Below are positions 1-6,880 of a stretch of 10,935 nucleotides of DNA, one piece after another; the stretch's first letter is position 1; each line of letters opens with the position of its first letter. Made by a program: the position numbers and the translations under genes. Below the pieces are notes generated by a model. That model ran no database searches. It saw only the letters and a list, made by a program, of their open reading frames with translations, and was not told the origin of the DNA. The stretch comes from Ruminococcus flavefaciens (GTDB taxonomy: Bacteria > Bacillota_A > Clostridia > Oscillospirales > Ruminococcaceae). Where the stretch lies: positions 1 to 10,935 of the forward strand of contig SFFP01000045.1 in assembly GCA_004556875.1 (NCBI GenBank), given 5' to 3'.

Positions 1-138
1 TCGTACAAGAGAAGCTTCGATATCGGTGATGTAAACACTGACGCTATAAGCGCAGAATACAAGAACGGTATCCTTACAATAGAACTTCCGAAGAAAGCTT
101 ACGAAGCCCCTGTTGCAAAGAGACTTGAGATAAAATAA
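1..138 (+). CDS. Hsp20-family small heat-shock protein, C-terminal part (5' end outside window)
   Basis: Frame 1 is open from the first base to a TAA at 136-138 and gives the last 45 residues of a protein. The segment ends in the layout of an alpha-crystallin domain C-terminus: a short strand, an N-G-I-L-T-I-E-L-P-K motif (residues 24-33 of the visible part) and a K-R-L-E-I-K tail. The G-[IV]-L-x-[IV]-x-[LV]-P-K signature is the classic end of the Hsp20/IbpA domain. Such proteins are ATP-independent cytoplasmic holdases that bind unfolding proteins. The I-x-I/V-type tail (here L-E-I) probably takes part in oligomer assembly. The N-terminal arm and most of the domain are outside the window. 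A strong terminator starts 35 bases downstream, so this gene ends its own transcript and is not part of the next operon. Confidence 0.85.
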   Translation, partial: SYKRSFDIGDVNTDAISAEYKNGILTIELPKKAYEAPVAKRLEIK

Positions 139-173
139 GGCAAGCCTGCCATAATATAACACACACCATTTTT

Positions 174-212
174 AGCCATGAAGAGCCATAACATCTTCAT
201 GGCTGTTTTTTT
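174..212 (+). terminator. Intrinsic terminator after the Hsp20 gene
   Basis: An 11-bp perfect stem (174-184 AGCCATGAAGA paired with 194-204 TCTTCATGGCT) with a 9-base loop is followed by G and a run of seven T (206-212). It lies 35 bases past the Hsp20 stop codon, as a textbook Rho-independent terminator should. Confidence 0.93.
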
Positions 213-367
213 GTCCGAAATTGTTTTAAGCCATACATTGAACTATGTCAGCATCGCCCTGCAAGGCAGAGGCAGACGAATACCATTCTCCTTTAGGCAG
301 GATTAACATTCAAAAGGACTTAATTCCGTCGGAATGTACAAATCGAGTAAATGGTAAAAATAAAAAC

Positions 368-396
368 TTCACTTTTGGGACGAAATATGTTATAAT
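368..396 (+). promoter_or_regulatory. Sigma-A-type extended -10 promoter for the HAD phosphatase gene
   Basis: A perfect TATAAT at 391-396 is preceded by TG one base away (388-389), which makes an extended -10. Seventeen bases upstream is TTCACT (368-373), matching TTGACA at 4 of 6 positions. The start codon at 434 lies about 37 bases after the -10, giving a leader of roughly 30 bases. No other promoter of this quality is seen before iorA, so the HAD gene and iorA may share this one. Confidence 0.8.
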
Positions 397-415
397 GCTA
401 TTATGAGTATCTATC

Positions 416-423
416 GGAGGTGA
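416..423 (+). promoter_or_regulatory. Shine-Dalgarno that fixes the TTG start of the HAD gene
   Basis: GGAGGTGA at 416-423 is fully complementary to the 16S rRNA 3' end and sits 10 bases before TTG 434-436. No ATG or GTG lies at a better distance. The first residues then lead straight into the HAD motif I, so the TTG start is preferred. Confidence 0.85.
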
Positions 424-433
424 CCGACAAAAA

Positions 434-1264
434 TTGAAAAGGCTCTTTATATCAGACCTTGACGGTACGCTTCTCGGCTCTGACGGGACTATCTCCCGAA
501 AAACTGCGGAAATAATGAACAGACTCACGGATAAGGACATATATTTTACCTTTGCCACAGCCCGTTCTGCTTACTCTGTAGTGCATATCACAGCACCGCT
601 GAATATCAACGTCCCGTGTATACTGATGAACGGTGTCAGCATATACGACAGGGACAACAGACAGTTCGTAAAGAACGAATATATCCCTGTTTCCGCGTCC
701 GAACAGGCTCTTAAAGCCTTTGAGGAGAATGATGTTCACTGCTTTATGTACAAGATATGCGACGGGATACTGACCTGCTGCTATTCCGAGATAACAACCG
801 CTGTTATGAGAAGCTTTGCTGAGGTGCGGAAAAATCGCTACAACAAGCCTTTCGTACAGTATGACAGACTCATAGAACACGCCGACGAGGACGTTGTTTA
901 CTTCACTACTACAGGAGAATATGAAAAGCTTTTTCCCGTAAAACAGGCTTCTGACAGCATACAGGGGCTTGACAGTGCCTTTTATAAGGACACATACGAG
1001 GACAAGTGGTATCTGGAATTGTTCTCGCACAAGGCTTCAAAGGCTAACGGAGTAAAATATCTCCGCGAGAGATACGGCTTTGATGAGGTAGTGGCTTTCG
1101 GGGATAATCTCAATGACCTGCCTATGTTTGAACAGGCTGATGTGAAAATAGCCGTGGGCAATGCAAGGGAAGAGGTCAAAGCCGCCGCTGACCATATCAT
1201 CGGCACTAACGATGAGGACGGCGTTGCGGTGTATCTGCTTGCAGAACATAATAATTCAAGATAA
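434..1264 (+). CDS. Cof-type HAD-IIB family phosphatase
   Basis: This 276-residue protein has the complete motif set of the Cof/HAD-IIB phosphatases. Motif I is D8-L-D10-G-T with the nucleophile Asp8. A conserved lysine (K203 in S-K-A-N-G-V) follows the cap domain, and motif IV is G-D224-N-L-N-D228, which binds Mg2+. The length fits the family (about 260-290). The cap between roughly residues 85 and 190 is the C2B type that chooses the substrate. Members dephosphorylate sugar phosphates, FMN or similar small phosphates in the cytoplasm; the substrate cannot be read from sequence. The start is TTG, chosen because of an ideal ribosome site and because motif I begins at residue 8. iorA begins only 28 bases after the stop, so the two may be cotranscribed, though no functional link is obvious. 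Confidence 0.9.
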   Translation: MKRLFISDLDGTLLGSDGTISRKTAEIMNRLTDKDIYFTFATARSAYSVVHITAPLNINVPCILMNGVSIYDRDNRQFVKNEYIPVSASEQALKAFEENDVHCFMYKICDGILTCCYSEITTAVMRSFAEVRKNRYNKPFVQYDRLIEHADEDVVYFTTTGEYEKLFPVKQASDSIQGLDSAFYKDTYEDKWYLELFSHKASKANGVKYLRERYGFDEVVAFGDNLNDLPMFEQADVKIAVGNAREEVKAAADHIIGTNDEDGVAVYLLAEHNNSR

Positions 1265-1292
1265 TCTTTAACATGAAAGGAATATACATAAA

Positions 1293-3023
1293 ATGAAGAA
1301 ATTAATGCTTGGAAACGAAGCCTTTGCAAGAGGCTTATACGAGGCAGGATGTCGTGTAGTATCGAGCTATCCCGGTACTCCTTCCACTGAGATAACAGAG
1401 GAGGTAGCAAAGTACGACGAGGTCTATGCAGAGTGGGCACCTAATGAAAAGGTCGCTATGGAAACAGCTCTCGGAGCTTCCATTGCAGGTGCAAGAAGCT
1501 TCTGCGGAATGAAGCACGTTGGTCTCAACGTTGCCGCAGACCCTCTCTATACAGCAGGTTATACAGGCGTTAACGCAGGTATGGTAATTGCAGTAGCCGA
1601 TGACCAGGGTATGCACTCATCACAGAATGAGCAGGACAGCCGTCATCATGCTATCGCTTCAAAAGTACCTATGCTCGAACCTTCGGATTCTACAGAATGT
1701 AAGGAGTTCGTCAAGCTTGCTTTCGAGCTTTCAGAGCAGTTTGACGCACCTTTTATAGTAAGAATGTCCACAAGAGTTGCTCATTCACAGAGCATCGTTG
1801 AAATGGAAGACCGTAATGAGCTTCCTCTCAAGGACTATGAAAAGACACCTAACAAGTTCGTTATGATGCCTGCTTATGCAAAGGGCAGACACGTATTCGT
1901 TGAAGAGCGTACAAAGAAGCTTATCGAGTATGCAGAGACTTCACCGCTCAACAGGGTTGAGATATCTGACAAGGCTGAATTCGGCGTTATCACAAACGGT
2001 GCTGCATATCAGTATGTCAAAGAGGCTCTCGGCGACAAGGCTTCCGTGCTGAAGCTGGGTATGGTAAATCCTCTCCCTGTAAAGCTTATACAGGACTTCG
2101 CAAAGAAGTATGAGCAGGTATACGTTATCGAGGAGCTTGACGGCATTATCGAGGAGCACTGCCGCAATATCGGTGTAAACAATGTAAAGGGCAAGGAAAT
2201 ATTCGGATATATCGGTGAGCTTCCTCAGTCGATCATCGCAGAGAAGCTTCTCGGCGAGAAGAAGGAATTCGTGGCTCTCGACGAGAATATCCCTGTCCGT
2301 CCTCCTGTAATGTGCGCAGGATGTCCACACAGAGGTCTGTTCTACTGCCTGAAGAAGCTGGGCGTTACAGTATCGGGTGATATCGGCTGCTACACTCTCG
2401 GAGCTGCTGCACCTCTCAACGCTATCGATACAACTATCTGTATGGGTGCTTCTATCTCGGGACTTCACGGCTTCAACAAGGCAAGAGGAGCAGAGTCAGA
2501 GCACAAGAGCGTTGCTGTTATCGGTGACTCGACATTCATGCACAGCGGTATGACAGGTCTTGTAAATATTGCTTACAACAATTCAAATTCTACTGTTATC
2601 ATTCTCGATAACTCTATCACAGGTATGACAGGTCATCAGCAGAATCCTACAACAGGCAAGAACCTCAAGGGCGACCCTGCTGCGGCTGTTAATCTTGAAG
2701 AACTCTGCAAGGCTATCGGTATCAAGCGCGTTCGCGTAACTGATCCTTATAAGCTTGCCGAGACAGAAGCTGCTATCAAGGAGGAGCTTGCTGCGGACGA
2801 GGCTTCAGTAATTATTTCCCGCCGTCCATGCGCACTTCTCAAGTATGTTAAGCATAACCCGCCGCTCAAGGTAGACCACGACAAGTGCGTAGGCTGTAAG
2901 CAGTGTATGAAGCTGGGATGTCCTGCTATCTCAATGCGTGACGGCAAGGCAGTTATCGACCATACACAGTGCGTAGGCTGCGGCATATGTCAGGAGCAGT
3001 GTAAACTGAACGCTATTCAGTAA
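1293..3023 (+). CDS. iorA: Indolepyruvate:ferredoxin oxidoreductase, alpha subunit
   Basis: This 576-residue protein has the full IorA architecture. The N-terminal domain, of the pyruvate-ferredoxin oxidoreductase type, contains Y-P-G-T-P-S-T-E-I at 26-34. A C-A-G-C-P-H-R motif lies at 341-347. The thiamine-diphosphate domain has G-D-S at 411-413 and closes with D-N at 439-440. The C-terminal ferredoxin domain has two cysteine sets: 532, 535, 538, 543 and 560, 563, 566, 570, consistent with two [4Fe-4S] clusters. With IorB it interconverts aryl-2-oxoacids (indolepyruvate, phenylpyruvate, hydroxyphenylpyruvate) plus CoA with aryl-acetyl-CoA, CO2 and reduced ferredoxin in the cytoplasm. The ribosome site AAAGGA (1276-1281) supports the ATG. 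The last ten codons and the stop are repeated downstream in an 87-bp tandem duplication. The partner iorB is not adjacent but lies 1.8 kb away. Codon use suggests good expression. Confidence 0.95.
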   Translation: MKKLMLGNEAFARGLYEAGCRVVSSYPGTPSTEITEEVAKYDEVYAEWAPNEKVAMETALGASIAGARSFCGMKHVGLNVAADPLYTAGYTGVNAGMVIAVADDQGMHSSQNEQDSRHHAIASKVPMLEPSDSTECKEFVKLAFELSEQFDAPFIVRMSTRVAHSQSIVEMEDRNELPLKDYEKTPNKFVMMPAYAKGRHVFVEERTKKLIEYAETSPLNRVEISDKAEFGVITNGAAYQYVKEALGDKASVLKLGMVNPLPVKLIQDFAKKYEQVYVIEELDGIIEEHCRNIGVNNVKGKEIFGYIGELPQSIIAEKLLGEKKEFVALDENIPVRPPVMCAGCPHRGLFYCLKKLGVTVSGDIGCYTLGAAAPLNAIDTTICMGASISGLHGFNKARGAESEHKSVAVIGDSTFMHSGMTGLVNIAYNNSNSTVIILDNSITGMTGHQQNPTTGKNLKGDPAAAVNLEELCKAIGIKRVRVTDPYKLAETEAAIKEELAADEASVIISRRPCALLKYVKHNPPLKVDHDKCVGCKQCMKLGCPAISMRDGKAVIDHTQCVGCGICQEQCKLNAIQ

Positions 3024-3163
3024 GTACATTCAAGGCTTTGAGTAACAGTTCCTATGATGGGAGCGGCGGCTCGCCGTCAGGAGCAGTGTAAACTGAACGC
3101 TATTCAGTAAGTGCATTCAAGGCTTTGAGTAACAGTTCCTATGACGGGAGCGGCGGCTCGCCG
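2990..3163 (+). repeat. 87-bp tandem duplication covering the iorA 3' end and downstream leader
   Basis: Bases 2990-3076 and 3077-3163 are two head-to-tail copies of the same 87-base unit. They differ at only two places (3026 A versus 3113 G; 3058 T versus 3145 C). Copy 1 contains the last ten codons of iorA, its TAA, and about 53 bases of non-coding DNA. Copy 2 is therefore a dead copy of the gene's end. Each unit ends with CGGCG-GCT-CGCCG (3064-3076 and 3151-3163), a short GC-rich hairpin that overlaps an alternative GAGC/GCTC pairing and has no T-run. The high identity suggests a fairly recent slippage or unequal-recombination event. Confidence 0.95.
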
Positions 3164-3229
3164 ACTGCAAACCACAGTACAATGGACTTGCTTATGATCG
3201 CGAATTGTTAATTTTTACGGAGTAAAATT

Positions 3230-3625
3230 ATGTTACAGATGAACATATATGAGGAGTTCGCTCACTGGCTGGACGACCTTCTCGAAAACAACGATATGCC
3301 AGAGGAGACTAAGGCTTTCTGCTTTAATCTCTATGAGGAGTCTGATGAGGACCATATCTACGGCGCTCAGCTTATTGCCGCAGGGGAGTTTGACCCTGAT
3401 GACAAGGAGGGAGAATGGGCGTGCGAAGAGGTATGGAGCTGCGGTGAGAATATCTTTACCGTGGATACTTCCGATGAGGAAGATACAGGCTGGAATCATG
3501 CGCTTGAGCTGTTTAAGGAAATGGCTGAAGAATATATGAAAAACGGAAAATACTCGGATATTTTAAAGGGGTACAAGGGCGTTGCCATTGGTTTTGTTGA
3601 CGGCGACCTCGAAATGATATCCTGA
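3230..3625 (+). CDS. Highly acidic 131-aa protein of unknown function
   Basis: I do not recognise a family with confidence. The ATG at 3230 has GGAG at 3219-3222, seven bases upstream, and the frame is open to TGA at 3623-3625. The protein is extremely acidic (about 35 Asp/Glu against seven Lys and no Arg). It has no signal peptide or membrane segment and should be cytoplasmic. The C-terminal segment, V-A-I-G-F-V-D-G-D-L-E, reads like the closing strands of a compact alpha/beta domain. This size, acidity and layout recall immunity proteins of contact-dependent or polymorphic toxins, but this is only an impression and no toxin gene is visible. A second ATG four codons in is possible. The repeat-bearing membrane protein starts 28 bases downstream, so the two probably form a pair lodged between iorA and iorB. 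Confidence 0.75.
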   Translation: MLQMNIYEEFAHWLDDLLENNDMPEETKAFCFNLYEESDEDHIYGAQLIAAGEFDPDDKEGEWACEEVWSCGENIFTVDTSDEEDTGWNHALELFKEMAEEYMKNGKYSDILKGYKGVAIGFVDGDLEMIS

Positions 3626-3653
3626 GTATAAATGATTTGGGAGGATATGAAAA

Positions 3654-4772
3654 ATGGACGATCTTATGTCAGGAGTAGTTCCTGCAAACGGAATGGACGA
3701 TATCGGCGGCGGTACACCGCCTGTGAACACAGCTGATGACATTCTGGGCGCACTTGATCAGATGAATAACGCATTCGGTAACCTGGGCAGTCAGCCTGCA
3801 CAGCAGGATAATTCAGCGCAGGAACCGCCAAAGGTCAACGATATGGGTTATACAAGTGATGCTTATAAGTACGATCCGCGCCGTATGGATTACAGAAACC
3901 AGCGCGTTGATGACTATGGCAGTTCTCAGAACAGCAATATGCAGCAGCCTACAGGCTACAGCGGAGCACAGAACGGCTACGGACAGCAGCCTACAGGCTA
4001 CAGCGGAGCACAGAACGGCTACGGACAGCAGTCTACAGGCTACAGCGGAGCGCAGAGCGGCTACGGACAGCAGCCTACAGGCTACAGCGGAGCACAGAGC
4101 GGCTACGGTCAGCAGTCTACAGGCTACAGCGGAGCACAGAGCGGTTACGGACAGAGCGTCAACAATAACAGCTATGGCTACAATAACAGCGGCTCAGGCT
4201 ATGATACGCGCAGCGGATATTCTTATTCCGATACAGTTACATATAACGATTTCGGCGGATCAGGGTCACAGCTTGTGCCGATACTGAAAGCTGCTCTCGG
4301 AGCAATTGTCGGTGCAATTCCGGGTGTTATCCTTGTTATATTAGTTGCAAAGATGGGATTTGTTGCTTCTTTATGCGGAGCTGTTATGGCTATCGGTATT
4401 TTTGCAGGTTATACTTTTATGACTAAGGACGGAGAAATAGATACTAAGATAGGTCTTCTGATCTGTGCTATCGTAATGCTTATCGGTATTTATTTGGCGG
4501 TGCGAACATCATGGTGTCTGGAAATAGCGTCGCTGCTGCAGGATCAGTTCGGCATTACCAAAGGAAGCCTGACAAGTGAAGAAAGCAGTATTTTATATGA
4601 GATTTTAGGTATAAGAGATACTTCTTTCTCTGAGATATCCTCTGAATTCAGCGTACTGCTTGAGAAGTGTGACGCGAAAGGTGATTTTATAGGATCACTT
4701 GCTGAAAATGCAGTATTTGCAGCTCTTGGCGGTATCGGTACATTTGCAAAATTTGGCAAAGGCAGAATATAA
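3654..4772 (+). CDS. Membrane protein with Q/G/Y/S-rich low-complexity repeat domain
   Basis: The ATG at 3654 is preceded by GGGAGGA (3639-3645) at eight bases. The 372-residue product has four parts. Residues 1-96 are polar, acidic and apparently disordered. Residues 97-166 are five copies of a 14-residue unit, QQPTGYSGAQNGYG with P/S and N/S variation. A further Tyr/Gly/Ser/Asn-rich stretch runs to about 205. Then come three predicted membrane helices (about 210-233, 235-256 and 265-284) and a soluble C-terminal segment of about 88 residues. There is no signal peptide before the low-complexity half, so the repeats probably face the cytoplasm with an odd number of helices behind them; the topology is an inference. 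Disordered N-terminus plus small membrane domain is a common plan in Gram-positive proteins of unknown role, often with zinc-ribbon starts, but no Cys motif is present here. Function unknown. Confidence 0.85.
   Translation: MDDLMSGVVPANGMDDIGGGTPPVNTADDILGALDQMNNAFGNLGSQPAQQDNSAQEPPKVNDMGYTSDAYKYDPRRMDYRNQRVDDYGSSQNSNMQQPTGYSGAQNGYGQQPTGYSGAQNGYGQQSTGYSGAQSGYGQQPTGYSGAQSGYGQQSTGYSGAQSGYGQSVNNNSYGYNNSGSGYDTRSGYSYSDTVTYNDFGGSGSQLVPILKAALGAIVGAIPGVILVILVAKMGFVASLCGAVMAIGIFAGYTFMTKDGEIDTKIGLLICAIVMLIGIYLAVRTSWCLEIASLLQDQFGITKGSLTSEESSILYEILGIRDTSFSEISSEFSVLLEKCDAKGDFIGSLAENAVFAALGGIGTFAKFGKGRI
3942..4151 (+). repeat. Five tandem 42-bp units encoding QQ(P/S)TGYSGAQ(N/S)GYG
   Basis: Five uninterrupted copies begin at 3942, 3984, 4026, 4068 and 4110. 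The unit is 42 bases, exactly 14 codons, so gain or loss of a unit keeps the frame. Copies differ by a few substitutions: CCT/TCT gives Pro or Ser at position 3, AAC/AGC gives Asn or Ser at position 11, and there are silent changes in GCA/GCG, GGA/GGT and TAC context. After the fifth copy the sequence continues Q-S-V-N-N-N. The near-identity at DNA level points to recent expansion by slippage. Confidence 0.97.
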
Positions 4773-4805
4773 TAACATAATAAATCATTTAAGGAGTAAT
4801 ATAAA

Positions 4806-5381
4806 ATGGAAACAAAATCTATTATGATCGTAGGTGTCGGCGGACAGGGTTCGCTGCTCGCTTCGAGACTTCTTGGAAATATGCTTCTTGCACAGGGATA
4901 TGACGTAAAGGTCAGCGAGGTGCACGGAATGTCACAGAGAGGCGGCTCGGTCGTAACATATGTAAAATACGGTGAAAAGGTTTATTCACCTGTAATAGAA
5001 AAGGGCGAGGCTGATGCAGTTATCTCATTTGAGCTTCTCGAAGCTGCAAGATGTCTTCCATACCTCAAAAAGGGCGGCAAGCTCATAACTTCTACACAGC
5101 AGATCGACCCTATGCCTGTTATCACAGGTGCTGCACAGTATCCTGACAACCTTGTTGAAAAGCTCAGGGCAGCAGGTGCAGAGCTTGTTGCAGTAGACGC
5201 ACTTTCACTTGCAGAGCAGGCAGGTACAGCAAAGGCATCTAACGTTGTACTCATGGGTGTTCTTGCTGCACGTATGGACTATCCCGATGAATTATGGCAG
5301 AAGGCTCTTGAACAGTGTGTACCGCCTAAGTTCCTTGAACTCAATAAAAAGGCTTTTGAGCTGGGAAAGGCTGCTAAGTAA
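4806..5381 (+). CDS. iorB: Indolepyruvate:ferredoxin oxidoreductase, beta subunit
   Basis: This 191-residue protein matches the usual length and start of IorB (the gamma-type domain of 2-oxoacid:ferredoxin oxidoreductases). A G-V-G-G-Q-G motif lies at 10-15, directly after the first strand, and E-V-H-G-M-S-Q-R-G-G-S at 38-48 is the strongly conserved family signature. It forms the active cytoplasmic enzyme with IorA and has no iron-sulfur motif of its own. The ATG has AAGGAG (4791-4796) nine bases upstream. In most genomes iorB directly follows iorA; here two unrelated genes lie between. The upstream gap of 33 bases has no evident promoter, so it is probably read through from the iorA side. 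The next gene, the CoA ligase, acts on the same aryl-acetyl-CoA pool. Confidence 0.95.
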   Translation: METKSIMIVGVGGQGSLLASRLLGNMLLAQGYDVKVSEVHGMSQRGGSVVTYVKYGEKVYSPVIEKGEADAVISFELLEAARCLPYLKKGGKLITSTQQIDPMPVITGAAQYPDNLVEKLRAAGAELVAVDALSLAEQAGTAKASNVVLMGVLAARMDYPDELWQKALEQCVPPKFLELNKKAFELGKAAK

Positions 5382-5382
5382 C

Positions 5383-5423
5383 ATATTAGTTATTAGTGAT
5401 AAGTAAGATATTAGTTTTTAGTG
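5383..5423 (+). repeat. Short AT-rich direct repeat downstream of iorB
   Basis: Sixteen-base units at 5383-5398 and 5408-5423, ATATTAGTT(A/T)TTAGTG, differ by one base and are spaced by 25 bases; a further partial TAGTGC echo follows. The rest of the 183-base gap (to 5564) holds a weak 5-bp hairpin TTCCG/CGGAA at 5479-5494 and a TATTAT (5519-5524) that could be a -10 but lacks a good -35. No gene is visible in it. Confidence 0.6.
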
Positions 5424-5564
5424 CATAGTGCTTAGAAGAAAGCCGCGTTTTGTGTTAAATGCAGAGCTTGATCGTATGTTCCGTATTGGCGGAAAGTTTT
5501 CGCTATTACCATAAACACTATTATCTTTACATAAAAATCAATAAAATAAGGAGTATGAAGTCCA

Positions 5565-6872
5565 ATGGAAAAATATTGGAACAAAGAGATCGAATGTGCG
5601 CCGCGTGAAGAAATGAAGAAGCTTCAGGACGAGCGGCTTGTGGCACAGGTAAAGCACGTTTATGAAAACGTTAAGTATTACCGCGATCTCATGGACAAAA
5701 AGGGCGTTAAGCCGGAGGACATCAAGGGTACGGACGATCTTCACAAGCTTCCATTCCTCAGTAAGGCTGACTTGAGAGATGCTTATCCCTACGGACTCCT
5801 TGCAAAGCCGCTGAGCGACTGCGTAAGGATACATTCCACAAGCGGTACGACAGGTAAGAGAGTAGTTGCTTTCTATACTCAGAACGATGTGGATATGTGG
5901 GAGGAATGTTGTGCAAGAGCTATAACAGCGGCAGGCGGTGACGAAAGTGATGTTGTTCAGGTAGCTTACGGCTATGGCCTTTTCACAGGCGGTATGGGAC
6001 TTCACGGCGGCTCACATAAGGTAGGATGTCTTACACTTCCTATGAGTTCGGGAAATACCGAGAGACAGATACAGTTCATGCGTGATCTCGGCTCGACTAT
6101 TCTCTGCTGTACACCTTCCTATGCGGCTTATATCGGTGAGAGCCTTGCCGAAATGGGACTTACTCCCGATGACATAAAGCTCAAGGCAGGTATCTTTGGT
6201 GCAGAGCCGTGGACAGAGGAAATGCGCCGCAGTATCGAAAAATCCCTTGGCATAAAGGCTTACGATATCTTCGGACTTACCGAGTCAAGCGGTCCCGGTG
6301 TGGCATTTGAATGTTCTGAACAGAACGGAATGCACATCAACGAAGATAACTTCATACCCGAGATAATCGATCCCGAAACAGGAGAGGTCCTGCCTGAGGG
6401 AGAGGTAGGCGAGCTTGTATTCACAAGCATCACAAAGGAAGCATTTCCGCTTCTCCGCTATCGTACACGCGATCTCTGCAAGCTCAGCAGGAAGAAGTGT
6501 TCATGCGGACGTACTCTCATAAAGATGGCTAAGCCTATGGGCAGAAGCGATGATATGATGATAATCCGCGGCGTAAATGTTTTCCCATCACAGATAGAGA
6601 CAGTATTGATAGAGCAGGGTTATTCTCCTAACTATCTTATCGAGGTGGACCGTGTAAACAACACAGATACTCTCGATATCAGCGTAGAGATGAATCCCGA
6701 TCAGTTTTCAGATAAGGTTAAGGATATGCAGAAACAGGAGCGCGATCTGGCAGTTGCTATTAAGACAATGCTGGGTATCAATCCTAAGGTACATCTTGTA
6801 TCGCCTAAGTCTATCGCAAGAAGCGAGGGCAAGGCTGTAAGAGTTATTGATAAGCGCAAGCTCCACGATTGA
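5565..6872 (+). CDS. paaK: Phenylacetate-CoA ligase (aryl-acetate-CoA ligase)
   Basis: The 435-residue length is typical of PaaK, a class I adenylate-forming enzyme. The nucleotide-binding loop is S91-T-S-G-T-T-G-K98. Further family marks are D-I-F-G-L-T-E-S in mid-protein, R-Y-R-T-R-D-L and G-R-S-D-D-M toward the C-terminus, and the C-terminal G-K423-A-V-R-V with the lysine expected to catalyse adenylation. It makes aryl-acetyl-CoA from aryl-acetate, CoA and ATP (giving AMP and PPi) in the cytoplasm; the reaction can also run toward the acid. The ATG has AAGGAG (5548-5553) 11 bases before it. Clustering with iorAB and an ACT protein is a well-known arrangement in archaea and clostridia. No aerobic phenylacetate-degradation genes (paaABCDE) are nearby, so catabolism of the ring is unlikely; a role in aromatic amino-acid synthesis or fermentation fits better. 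Confidence 0.93.
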   Translation: MEKYWNKEIECAPREEMKKLQDERLVAQVKHVYENVKYYRDLMDKKGVKPEDIKGTDDLHKLPFLSKADLRDAYPYGLLAKPLSDCVRIHSTSGTTGKRVVAFYTQNDVDMWEECCARAITAAGGDESDVVQVAYGYGLFTGGMGLHGGSHKVGCLTLPMSSGNTERQIQFMRDLGSTILCCTPSYAAYIGESLAEMGLTPDDIKLKAGIFGAEPWTEEMRRSIEKSLGIKAYDIFGLTESSGPGVAFECSEQNGMHINEDNFIPEIIDPETGEVLPEGEVGELVFTSITKEAFPLLRYRTRDLCKLSRKKCSCGRTLIKMAKPMGRSDDMMIIRGVNVFPSQIETVLIEQGYSPNYLIEVDRVNNTDTLDISVEMNPDQFSDKVKDMQKQERDLAVAIKTMLGINPKVHLVSPKSIARSEGKAVRVIDKRKLHD

Positions 6873-6880
6873 GTTTAAAG

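Noticed and set aside
452..1030. A 192-codon minus-strand open frame opposite the HAD gene
   Set aside because: It is a shadow of a complete HAD phosphatase. Its Cys/Val/Leu-rich translation has no motif.
3061..3163. The GC-rich hairpins in the 87-bp copies as terminators of iorA
   Set aside because: The stems are only about 5 bp and have no T-run after them, so they do not meet the form of an intrinsic terminator.
3183..3212. Possible promoter (TGGACT, 18 bases, GTTAAT) before the acidic protein
   Set aside because: Only four of six matches in each box, including the loss of key -10 bases. In AT-rich leader DNA this is expected by chance.
3856..4287. A 143-codon open frame in a second plus-strand frame over the repeat gene, giving SSLQATAEHRTATD-like repeats
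   Set aside because: It is a frame shadow of the 42-bp repeats: any multiple-of-three repeat stays open in other frames. It has no ribosome site, and the main frame has a good one and a sensible membrane domain.
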